DNA from: Tetracladium setigerum
Lineage: Eukaryota > Ascomycota > Leotiomycetes > Helotiales
Assembly (NCBI GenBank): GCA_031472005.1
Contig: PZJY01000006.1
Location: 2,356,001-2,420,000, forward strand
Length of the DNA stretch: 64,000 nucleotides
Reading direction: 5' to 3'
The notes below the pieces were generated by a model. That model made no database searches. It had not been told where the DNA came from and saw only the letters and a list, made by a program, of their open reading frames with translations. The position numbers and the translations under genes were made by a program. Positions 44,001 to 54,119 of this stretch are shown here, in pieces; positions within the stretch are counted from its first letter, which is position 1; the number at the start of each line of letters is the position of its first letter.

Positions 44001-45651
44001 CGTTCGTGCCTGGCGAGAGCACATCTCCTCGAGACACGGGATTTCCGCCCAATGGCAGATACTCCTTTCCATCATCCAGTCCTCTAATACTGGCTTCCAT
44101 TTTCGGCGTCTTTGGTTCAATCTCCTCCACTTCAGTCCCAAATCTCCCTTCAACCTCCTTGGCCAATCTCTCAATAGCCTCATCATCTGCTTCATTCATT
44201 CTCGCCTGCGACTCCGCCACCACTCTCAACTCCTCCTCCAACACCAATCTCTGTGCCCTGTTATCCGTAAACTCTGGTTGGAAATTAAACGCAAGCACAC
44301 TATCATGCCCCTTCGCCAAAAAAGTCCTACCGATCGCAACTTCGAAATCGTCCTGATCATGGACCCTCATATGGTCGCCTCTATGGAAATAACCCAATAT
44401 CCCATGCCGTATCTCAGTCCGTTCATACGTTTCATCCGCATTAAGTTTATTCTCGCTGATACGCACGAACTCTTCAAAGCTGTAGTGGCTATGCAATCTT
44501 GGATCTCCTCCTGGTTTTAGCAGCCGTGAAGCCGCAATTTCGACAGGTCTGCGCTCGGCTCGTGTACCAGTGGATATGATCTGGATAGAAACAACACACT
44601 GATCAATCTCCGCTCGCGCTAAATTGGCCGCGAAGGAATTTTCTGGATGAGTCGATCCCCAACTCATATTACTGCGTTGATGATCACTCCCACCCACACT
44701 AGCCATACTTGCAGCATCACCAGCAGGTGGTCCTAACACCCTCTTCGCCAACACATTCTGCAATACCTCGCGCCCACCATCGCCACCAACCGATTTTCTG
44801 AGTTTATCAATCCAATTCGTCATGAACCACACTGGTGTGGCTGGAAACCAACCACTCGCCACGGCTGCAGTTTTCAACGAAGAAGGAGGAGCAAATATCG
44901 CTGCTGCTACTGCTGGTGAGGAGAGAGAAGAAGGCCCTCCTCTAATCAACCGAACAGCTTGAATACAATTCTCTACAATCTCGTCACGCACAGCAAGTGA
45001 AACCGGACCATCTGCTATCTCAAAAGCAAGTAAACCCGTCTCTTCAATCTCTGAATGAACGAAGTCGAGAAAAAGTGCGAAATCGCTATTGTTGAGACCA
45101 AGCCCTTCTTGAAAGTTTTGGAGGGAGGGGCTATATATATCTGGTATCAAGTTGATCAAGCGTGCGTTTTCTTCTTGTTCTTCTTTGGTTACTGCAGTAG
45201 GCGGTGCTGTGAATGGAAGGTTTTGATTTAGTCTAACCTCGGTGGGTCGGTTTATTTTTGGGTTTTGGGGATCGGTATTGTGTTTATTTCGTGCTGCGTT
45301 TTCGATTGAAGATGGCTTTGGTTTTGGTTTTGGTGTTGGTTTGGAGAAGGTGATACGGGAAGTTGGAATAGGCGAGGACCCTTCAGCGCTGAGAACTGAG
45401 TCGATAGAAAGTTCTGTTCTTCTTGTTCTTGCTGACGTATTTACTATCGCAGGTACCGAGAAGGACGGATCTTCAGCTATCTGCGGTCCTGTAAGCGGCG
45501 GTCGATACGCTGATTGCGAAGGCGATCGTGCAGATCGTAAAGATCATAAAGATGGCACGGGAATTTGCGATACAAATCTAATGCCTCGTCGTCGTGGTTC
45601 TGCACTTTCCTCTCTATCTTTGCCTTCTGTTGTTGTTGTTCTCTTAAACAT
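41083..45651 (-). CDS. SNF2-family DNA-dependent ATPase, about 1,418 aa
   Basis: Model: complement(join(41083..41571, 41622..43386, 43556..45480, 45574..45651)). The 43387-43555 intron (GTAAGT...AAACAG) joins VPAADRVVEK to LQNLQNLPGLTQLDD in frame; a possible start inside it (MAVPEKKPDSD) would give a shorter separate helicase. Motifs: DSMGLGKT (Walker A, about residue 747), MIDESHE (DESH in place of DEAH), WGYSGTPFSQ, then, after a 50-nt intron, LIGTTRLIGTGLQLTRAANI and LQVYGRVHRIGQ (motifs V-VI). The first about 660 residues are fungal-specific, with acidic stretches. The 5' end is uncertain: a TGA (45544-45546) interrupts the frame from ATG 45651 unless an intron (45481..45573 or 45481..45558) removes it. 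Nuclear chromatin remodelling or repair by family; subfamily unassigned. Confidence 0.85.
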
Positions 45652-45733
45652 AAGTTAATTATCCTTGTCCTTTTCTTTGCGTATTCATATAACCACGTAG
45701 ATTACAAGAATTGAAAGAGAAAAGGTGTGATTC

Positions 45734-45756
45734 TTTTTTTTTTTTTTTTTTTTTTT
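45734..45756. repeat. Poly-T tract, 23 nt
   Basis: An uninterrupted T run about 80 bp upstream of the SNF2-family ATG (A-run on its coding strand). It may be a promoter poly(dA:dT) nucleosome-excluding element; its exact length is uncertain in any assembly. Confidence 0.8.
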
Positions 45757-47067
45757 GGGAGGTACAGAAAGTTCAATATGCGATGAGCGATGTTCATGAT
45801 ATTTAGGATATTATTTGTTCATATGAATTGCGAAAGCTGTTTTTCTTTGTTAATAGGTTGTGGCTTTGTGGTGTGGTGTGCAAACTCTTTCTTTCTTTTT
45901 CTCCTCTATTTCTTTTTCTTTTGTTGTGTTTGTTTGTCTACTGATTTGGATGGGTGTATGGTCGATAAAGAAACCCTTCAAAGGCCTTTACAGAAAAAGT
46001 GTGAATACAATATGGAATCTGCAAGACGCATGCGGTACTCGCGAGCTCGAACTTACTGAGCTGAGCGAAGTGGTTCTTTCTGCTCTTTTGGTGACTTGCT
46101 GTGAGATTTCCTTTGATGGAGAAACAATAGCTGAGATACCTAGTGTTGAACTTTTCTGAAAGAAAGACAGTTGGAATTGGATTAATCTGTTCATATGGAT
46201 TGTGGACATTTCAATCAGCATTATTTCTTGAATTTTAAATCAAAGACTGACCGAAATTGATCTTCGTTTCCCTCTCCCTTGGAAGAATCGCCAGTTTGGC
46301 ATGTAAAAACGAATTTCGGGATTGAATGAACGAGAGATGATATCGTGGTATTATTGCAATCATTAGCATTACACCACCTCCGCAGTATTTTTATAAGTCA
46401 TCTCAATAAGCATTAATTTTTGGCTCAGGTGCCTCTCACTCGGATTAGTATCACCTTCACAAATCAATTCACGAATGATGATACTAAAGAGTTCGTCAGC
46501 GGTCTCACGAGGCTGCCAAGCTTTTGAAATTTGCCACAGGGAATACCATGTGTTGGCCTGTCAGGTGCTCTTATTCGTTGCTAAAGAATGGCGATGGGAA
46601 TCTTAACATGGTCTTCTTTGTGTCTGCATCTTGGTACGTTTGGAAATTGGAAGTGTTCAGGTCGTCTTCTTTTCTTGGTTGAGGAGATGACTTGCTTGGC
46701 GTGGAGTAGAGGGGTAGCGGGGTACCAACATCTTTGAATTTTTTTGTATGGGGATTCATATACCTTCATGTCTATTAAAATCTATTAGATTACTTAAAAA
46801 TCTGATGTATTGTTTGGATGGATATTCCGTCTCGTGGTTCGTATTGTGAAGTTTTCCATCCTAGAACAGGGCTTCATATTGCAACGCAGTACAGAATGTT
46901 GAAAAGGGAGAAGAACGCAAGCGTGCTCATGATTGGCGCTGTTTTAATAAGCGAATATCAACATAACAACGGGAAATACTTTTGCACGGGTCCCCCGTTC
47001 AGTTATCCAGCAATGCGCAAGGAAACACCCAAAAAATCGTTAAATTGTTTGTTTCTGAATGGCCGCA

Positions 47068-47109
47068 ACGCTGCGACGGAGCCCCGGTTTTGAAAGTACG
47101 CGTTTGGGC
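47068..47109 (+). repeat. Degenerate dispersed repeat, copy A
   Basis: ACGCTGCGACGGAGCC, then CGGTTTTGAAAGTACGCG and GGGC, aligns with a second copy at 56370-56411 at about three quarters identity by eye. The pattern looks like a decayed transposon end. No terminal repeat pair or target duplication was established. Confidence 0.45.
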
Positions 47110-48256
47110 GTGTACTTGCTCTCATCCGCTGCCTTTATTAACCCCCATTTTGGCCAATTAAATGGCCTAGTTTCACCAAATCCTTGCATCTTGGTCAAGA
47201 TTAGGATATCGACGAACGTAACAGCATTCTCACCAATAGTATATTATGTAGCTCTTTTTGGATAATAAAATAAATAAAGCAAAGGGCCCAAGAGTATAGA
47301 AAGTCAGGCTTTGTAAAAAGAGGAAGGGCTTAAGTAAATGCAAAATATACTTTAGAAAAAACCCGGGTTTTGGGGCGTCATTCGTGCCAAGCGCGTTTGA
47401 CAATTGTTCGTGACAACAGAAATCACCAGCAAACACAGAAGATACTATGTAATATTTAAAGAGCGTCTTATTCTCTCTGCCTCTCTGCGTTGACTTTTAT
47501 TTTCTTGGACGAATAGATGTAGAGATCGATTACAACTGTTGCTTCCGTGGCTCATGTTACTATGCCAATTTTCTCCACGCGATTCTGGCACACTCTCTGG
47601 CTTTCTACTACTTCAAAATCTTCGTTCCACGGCATGCGTACACCTTGTCTCCATATTTATCATCCGAATTTGTTTCTCATCAGTTTTGCATTGCACATTT
47701 TGGCCAAGATAAACTCTTCTTGTAGTCAGGTGTTTATAATGTAATATTCTAGAGTATTTTCTTCCTAAAAAAAATACAGCAACACGTTGATACCAAGCTT
47801 TAGAACAAAACAAATAAAAAGGCTAACATATGATGACTAATAGATTATCTTTCGGATCAAAGATGATTTGAATAATCTTTATATTCAAGTGAATTGAGCT
47901 CGTCCTATTTTCCAACATCAGCAGGTGACAGTAGACCTTAGATTTGAAACAACAAAACAAAGGCTATTGACTTCCTTCACTTTCAATCTTTGAAAGTGCT
48001 ACTCTTTTAACATCGCACGAGGAATCACTTATTTACATTTATATGGATGTATATCTCCCGGAAGGGAAATGTTCTGGGTTATTGTAAAGTGAATGCAAAG
48101 AAAGAGCGCCTGAGGTCTCCACTATCTGCCGACCTCGTCTTCTTCTGTTTACCCTCCGAGCGTAAATTGCATCCAAATCCAAACCCAACCCGACACGATA
48201 CGACGACAACATCGCAACACTCAATAGCCGCAATACCTTTGTATATATCTGCGAAG

Positions 48257-48730
48257 ATGGCATCCTCCAGATTAACAAGATCAAAGAAGAAGCATGACGC
48301 CCGTGTCGAGCCCGACATACCCGCCGATCCCAACTCAAGTGCGCCAAGTGCAGGAGTCGCTGGAGCTGTTGAAGATCTTCCTGGTGAAAATAAAGTGGTA
48401 TGTAAATCTTTCATCTTATTCTCACATCTCGTCTACCTGCATGAAAGAGATATTACAGAGAGGTGTCGCCTCAGATCGGCGGATGTTTACATCTGGTAAG
48501 GGTGCGAATTGCATATCAACACCTCCCCACCATACCCACCCCACCAAGTTTTTTTTGATGCAAAACAAACTAACAGTTGCATTAGACATTCACTCTCAGT
48601 ATGAACGTACGTATAATTACCTTCTGTCGCGATCTACCCCTCGGATACCATCATATATCACAATTCCCCATTCCTCTCGCCAGATCGTGTAAGGATATGG
48701 GAACACAATGGTCTATCATTCTTGGACTGA
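48257..48730 (+). CDS. Candidate small multi-exon gene, 84 aa, or 5' exons of the next gene
   Basis: ATG 48257 opens MASSRLTRSKKKHDARVEPD, ending VEDLPGENKV at GTATGT 48398. One model uses only canonical sites: join(48257..48397, 48459..48495, 48577..48606, 48684..48730), continuing RGVASDRRMFTSG, VALDIHSQYE and HRVRIWEHNGLSFLD before TGA. The acceptors are ATTACAG, CTAACAG and GCCAG. The rival model splices 48397 directly to 48954 over a 556-nt intron in the same phase, making this the first exon of the downstream gene. RNA reads are needed to choose. The N terminus is basic and nuclear-looking in either case. Confidence 0.35.
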
Positions 48731-48953
48731 GAAGGCTCATTCCTTGGAGGCTTAGAGAACCATTTCTATTTCTTATTTTTGAGTCAGAGACATGAGATTG
48801 AGGGGTCATTATATAAATTCTGGCGCGCTGAGGCTGGGACTGATCTAGGACTCATGGTTCTGTTCTTCCCTAGTCTTCTGCACAGCGGGGCTACACCAAT
48901 GTTTTTATGTCGTGATAGTTCGGGGTTTTGAGCTAACAATTCTGAAATTACAG

Positions 48954-50214
48954 CGAAGCTCCAGCAAGATTGGCAAATCGACGCCTTCGACCAGGGGCAA
49001 GCGAAGTCTCCCCTTAGAGGAAGATGATAATGAACGCCCCCAATCGAACAAACGACGTCGTTTGCTCAATGGTTCATCAGCTCAAATTGTTGAAAATGAC
49101 GATTTTTATCAATCTTCCTGAGAGTATGGCCGGCAAATCAAAGCCCTCGACAACGAGCAGCCTCGCCTTTGAGGATGATGACAACGACAATGAACATCCC
49201 CAGTCAATTAAACGACGTCATTTTGCTAATAATTCACCGGTTCAAATCGTTCAGAACGGCGACCCCACCAACCTTCCCGACAGTGCGGTCTTCTACTACA
49301 GATATAATGGCCAATTCAGACGCCTCACTCGCCAGCCCTTCAAAACTCTTGCCATGACAAATCACAACCCACGACACATAAACCACGAGAACATGCTCAA
49401 CTTTTTCCTCATTGACAATGATCGAAAAACTTGGGAGTTCAAGTATCCGGGGGCTGATAACCCTGACTGGTCAAGCTACCAATGGGTCCTGGCCGCAAAC
49501 AATTGGTATCGCGCTGTTGTGGGACGTTGTTTCAGCCACGAGCAACCTGTTAAGAGCGATGGAGGAAAGCGCAATCTCCAATGGTCTTCCGTGGAGTCGT
49601 CTACGCTAAATACACTGGTAATGACTGCCATTCGCAGAAAGCGAGCCACGTTAGTGGACTGGGAGTGGGATGTCATTGCAAAACATCTCAATCTTGCCTA
49701 CGAAGGTTCAATTCAACCAAAGGGAACAACGTTGACGAGTATGCGAGGCCAATCTATCTCTGCTAATAAGCCAATCGCTGTCACCCGGTGGGATAGAACT
49801 TTAGGTGCTAGATCAGGAACTTCTATTGTCTCGTTTCTGAATAGACAAGAGGGGGCATCAACCAAAGCTTGGCAATGTAAGTGGTTGAAGAATGCTGAGA
49901 AGCTGGGCTGGCTCGAGGAAAATGAGACGGCGAGTGGCGAGCTAGTTGAACTCTCGGATGAGGATGAAGATGGCATTGAAGATATGGATGCTGAAACAGA
50001 GAACGATATTAAGCATCGCATCGACCTTGAGGTTGCTCGCTTGTTGTCTGTTCCGAAAATCGCGTCCGAAATGACGGCTAAAGCTAAAGTTACCGTTCAA
50101 AATGAGTATGACCGCCTTTTGGAGAGAATTGATGCCAAAGAAGTTACGAAGGAAGGAGATGAGGGAGAGGAAGCCACCTTTGAGGAAATGGAGGATGATG
50201 CGGTGGTGGAGTAA
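48954..50214 (+). CDS. Hypothetical protein with internal duplication and an apparent frameshift; 5' end unresolved
   Basis: An acceptor with a GCTAAC branch (AAATTACAG, 48953) precedes RSSSKIGKSTPSTRGKRS. Two copies of a roughly 53-residue unit follow: GKSTPSTRGKRSLPLEEDDN to QIVENDDF, and GKSKPSTTSSLAFEDDDNDN to QIVQNGDPTNLPDS. Copy 1 runs out of frame at a T5 run (49103-49107); with four Ts it reads DFINLPESMAGKSK and joins copy 2. The single-copy remainder (AVFYYRYNGQFRRLTRQPFK, VDWEWDVIAKHLNLAYEGSI, KAWQCKWLKNAEKLGWLEE) ends in an acidic tail at TAA 50212. No domain recognised. The first in-frame ATG may be in the exon at 48257. Confidence 0.6.
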
Positions 50215-51375
50215 GAAGATGTGAAGGGCAAGAACGTTATGAACAAGAAGGTCTTTGAAGCATGAACGTGGTGTTGGGCGACGTAGTGATGACGGAGGAT
50301 TGAACTGCGATGGATAATGGAGTCGGAATGGGACGAATTCCTTTGTAAATTATGAGAGAATCCATAATCTTAGTCTTTCTTCTTTGTGGACTAATCAAGA
50401 ATAAAATAATCTTCTATAGAGACTATGATCTGAACTTTTCACACGCATTTGATGTGAGCTTAAAATGTAATCTAGGAAACTCTGGCATGCTCAGGTCTTC
50501 TTTGGTAGATACAAGTCCTTCCAAAACAGGCCTACAATAGAGACCTTACATAATAAGCCTCTAGTTTGCAAACAATTTATAAAATACTTCATTCCTCGGC
50601 GACAAACAATCGATCGATTCGAAATTGCAGTGCTGTTAGCGTGATCACATGGGTTCGTGAATGAGGACTTCCCGATTGTGAGCTCTTAAATTCTTGAACA
50701 TTGTTGAAAGGAAGAATTGCATACAAATAGATGTCAGTGATACGAAAATCTATGAAATGATAGTCACTTGTTTATCAATATTTGTTCCGGAGTCTACATA
50801 GGCCATTTTTGACAAGTGTTTACGTCAAGACTGATAACAGCATGCTTGCGGGACGTCCTGGAGCTCGTGCTGTTATCTGACCAAATACTTTTGAATCTCA
50901 AATTCAAAATTGAGAATTAAAGAGCTTAAATGACGAAATTAATAATTTATATTTCACAAAGATTAAAAAATAACAAATCTCACGGCATCGAAATACCTCA
51001 GTCTTAAATTGTCTGGTTTCTGATTACTATTATTGAATGTGCCAAGACAAGCCCCAACATCAACTTCAAAAACCCCACCATGACTACTTATAACCCCAGA
51101 CATAAATCCCAGGTATGCAGACCAAATGCACAACGAAATATGAACCAGGATAGAATCCGTCACGGAAAGCCCGAAATACCTTCGTCAACCAATGTGAATA
51201 TTCCTCAGACAATGCCTCAAATTTCTTGCTTCCATAACCTTGGCCATGCCCAAACCTCTCTTGGCCCGACAAAATGTTTCATCAAGACCTATTCCATTTT
51301 GCTGTAGACAGACCCAGAGCTCCAGAATTACCTCCAAGAATCTTAATTCAAATCGATGAGTCAAAATCAAAGCCA
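50215..51375. other. Intergenic, about 1.16 kb
   Basis: AT-rich spacer between convergent genes. A 75-codon frame at 51080-51307 begins with a good start context (CACCATGAC) but has no recognisable pattern; not called. Confidence 0.45.
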
Positions 51376-52308
51376 TCAAGGAAAATTCGTGAACATCGTG
51401 AAATCTACCTCTGCTTCAGGTTGGAGTGAGGCAGGATCAAACAAGGCGTGATCAAACCGTGCCGGATCCAGAAAATCTTTCTCCATGTTCGAGTTTGCCA
51501 ACGCCAAACCAGCGGGTTCAGATTCAGCATGCGGTCGCGGGTGATCTGAATTGCCTTGAGATTGGATTCCGAAATCTGACTCACTCTGGACAGAGCGACT
51601 CCTGGGTTGCCTCTGATTTTAGTTTTTGATCTTATTCGTATGGCAGCATATTGTGGATCTGGTCCGGAATATGTATGAACAGTTCCAGAAGTTATCTGGG
51701 ATTGCGCATGAGCAGAGGCCATGCTGAGTGGGCCAGTAACATTTCCAGAATGCTCTTGGTCAAGTCGTCGAAGAGCCGCCAGCACGGCAGGGTTTTTATC
51801 ATCCCCGCGCCTGAGTTGTACGGCCTTGTGACGAATCGTGTCTGTAGAAAGGCCTGGGAGTTGTTGAGCTATCTCGGCGATTGCCCCGTTACTCATGTAA
51901 TCATTTCCATACTCTGAATGAGAACGAATGACAAGCAGTTGTGCCGCCGTCCATGTGTTTCGTCTATCAGTGAATAGCTGAAGAGAAATGTCAGGTTCTC
52001 TTGAATAATAGTGCTCGGCCCAGGAAACGACTTACACTGAACTTCCTTCTGAGCAATTGGGTACGCCAGAAGTTGGCGCGAGAAATGTCTTCAGGATTAT
52101 TAAAATCAAATCCTTGACGTCTATTGATCTCGTAGTCGACCAGTTGCCCTTCTGTATCCGTCAAGTGGTAGGCGAGTTTGTGGTTTGCGACAACGCCCCT
52201 TACGAGGAGAGTCGCATCAACTGTCAAATTGTCTTTTAGGAGAAACACAGATCCAGGGGGTGCTCTGGGTGCATTTCTGTGAAGATCTCTTGTATTTTGT
52301 TGACTCAT
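51376..52308 (-). CDS. Myb-like protein with novel 66-residue N-terminal domain (paralogue 1), 268 aa
   Basis: Model: complement(join(51376..51612, 51681..51977, 52036..52308)). Introns: 58 nt (GTAAGT...CTTCAG) and 68 nt (GTTCAT, ACTAAAAT branch, ATCAG). The second is needed because the unspliced frame becomes unprotein-like, while splicing gives an acidic C terminus with SVQSESDFGIQSQGNSDHPR and EKDFLDPARFDHALFDPASL. Residues 26-91 form the domain shared with the 58.7-kb gene (DNLTVDATLLVRGVVANHKL ... RRQGFDFN ... ANFWRTQLLRR). Exon 2 opens with a Myb/SANT-like unit (RRNTWTAAQLLVIRSHSEYG ... TIRHKAVQLRRG). No membrane segment. DNA binding is inferred from the Myb-like fold only. Confidence 0.72.
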
Positions 52309-54119
52309 GGCCTCGAATGCAACGCTGCCGTGTTTAGCTAAGGATCTGATTGTTTCCTTACTTGATTTTCGGCAGTCAAGTATTGAGCTTTTGTGGTGGC
52401 TTTGTCGGTCGCTGTGTAGAGTGGCAGTTCGTTGGGCGCTTCAAGACTGGGAGTTGCGTGTTGCAGATTCCAAAGTAAAAGTCGCAAGTCGGAAGTCGTG
52501 TAGATTGTATGCTTGTGTAAGGATTGCATGTTGCTGTCGTAAAAGTTTCTTTGAGAATAGGAGAAGAAGAAGAGATCGGAAGTGGATGTCGTATTGAATA
52601 AATTAGAATCAAGTTATTGTTCAGGTTAATCGAGAAGAAGTGAAATCCATCAACGGCGTCCATTATTCACCAATAGGCTCATCAGTGAAAAGTTGTAGAG
52701 CACGTGTTAATTGCTCGTCTCACTAGTTCTCTAGACATTCAACTTTCAGAAATCTGAAGTGATATACGCGACGTGAAAGGACGTACAGCCTTGCGTTCTT
52801 CTCTCCTTAATTTGTCAGCCGGGGCACTGTGCTTAAGGGAATGGACAATACTGTCTCTGGGCGAAGCTCTCCATATTTTGCACTGTAAGTGGCTCTTTGT
52901 CACTAGTATTGATTATTATATTTAACGCACAGAGTATATACTTAAGGTTGTGTGGGAGCTGGTTCTCTTTAGTATTGGTTGGCAGAGATGTGTTGAGCGT
53001 ACAAATAATGTGTAGTCCAGACAAACAAAGATATAATTTAGCTTTTTGAATCTTTTGATGTAAAAAGGGGATTTTTGAGCTGAAAGATTGCTTTGGGTCG
53101 AGAATCAATTTTTCAATTGAATTAGTGAAAAAAACAATAAGTTACAACCAGGGAAAGGTGGATCTCTACCCAAGAACATCAGCCCCACATGAATGCTATT
53201 TCAATATCTGTTCATGATCAAATAGTACGAAAAGGTTTTCTTGGTAGCAGATCACCCAGGAAAAACAGAACAGCTCGCAGTAAGGGGTCTTTTAAGATGC
53301 AACAATTAAAAACATCGCGGTTGCAGTCACTTTCACCGGAGAAAATTAGGAGCGACCACTATGAACCCTTCTCCGCTCCATGGCGAGTGGTGCTGTAGAT
53401 TATCCCCGTATATGTGGCAGTCGTGTTATTTATAGACACAAAATTCTTTCTGCCGATTTGCCAAGTGTAAAGCCCTGATAGCAGGCATTATCAAAGGTGA
53501 TGTATCAGAAGCCACTGAAGCTTCACCTAAGCGAGCCGGCTCGTGTCACACAAGCGAGGCAAGGACGCATCCAAAAGTTGATTGATCAGCTGCAGAAAGG
53601 GGCTACTGAATTGGTACTGCGTATATCGTGCAAGATGTAGTATTATCCCGATAATAAAAAGTAGAAATATTTCCTTAGAACTTAGCAAGTTCGACGTTGG
53701 TTAAAGTCCGTGTCGCGGCCCGCGGGAGGGACGCACAAGATCTCTTGCCATGGTGCAGGCAACTTCAGACAAGTTTTTTGCAGTCTTGTTCATTCCCATT
53801 TCTCATGAGAATAGATTTATCATATGTTTTGCTTATTTTCTCTTAGCCAAATCAGCCCACCAAGCAAGCAATCCTTTGCATTATGATGAGAAGAGGAGTT
53901 TGCGGTCCGAGCATTGCCTCAATTGTTTCAATCAGAATGAAAATCTCCACAATCGCAAAAAGTCAAAACTACCAGTTTTATGGGAAAGTTTGATATTCTG
54001 GTGTGTTTTACCCCACATAAGTAGCAGTGATTTCGCCGAACCTCCCAACGATACCTTTTAAGCATTTCAACTCTTTTCAACAACTTGCGGGCAACGACAA
54101 GCTAGCTACTCATGCAAAG
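52309..54119. other. Intergenic, about 1.8 kb
   Basis: Upstream regions of two divergent genes plus DNA with no gene that I can support. A 44-codon frame ending at 53640 faintly recalls the tail of a transposase and is listed under rejected items. Confidence 0.45.

Larger units (their letters stand above)
45652..48256. other. Intergenic, 2.6 kb, AT-rich
   Basis: Holds a 23-T run (45734-45756), AT-rich sequence with short open frames lacking coding character, and a degenerate dispersed repeat at 47068-47109. The open frame 46818-47093 runs into this repeat and is not called a gene. Confidence 0.5.

Noticed and set aside
46818..47093. 91-codon open frame in the 2.6-kb gap
   Set aside because: Its end overlaps the dispersed repeat and the sequence is AT-rich without coding pattern.
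51080..51307. 75-codon frame with good start context
   Set aside because: No intron, homologue or domain pattern visible; lies in a spacer with convergent genes.
53506..53640. 44-codon frame recalling the tail of a pogo/Fot1-type transposase
   Set aside because: The likeness (RQGRIQKLIDQLQKGATEL) is weak, there is no DDE core, terminal repeat or target duplication nearby.
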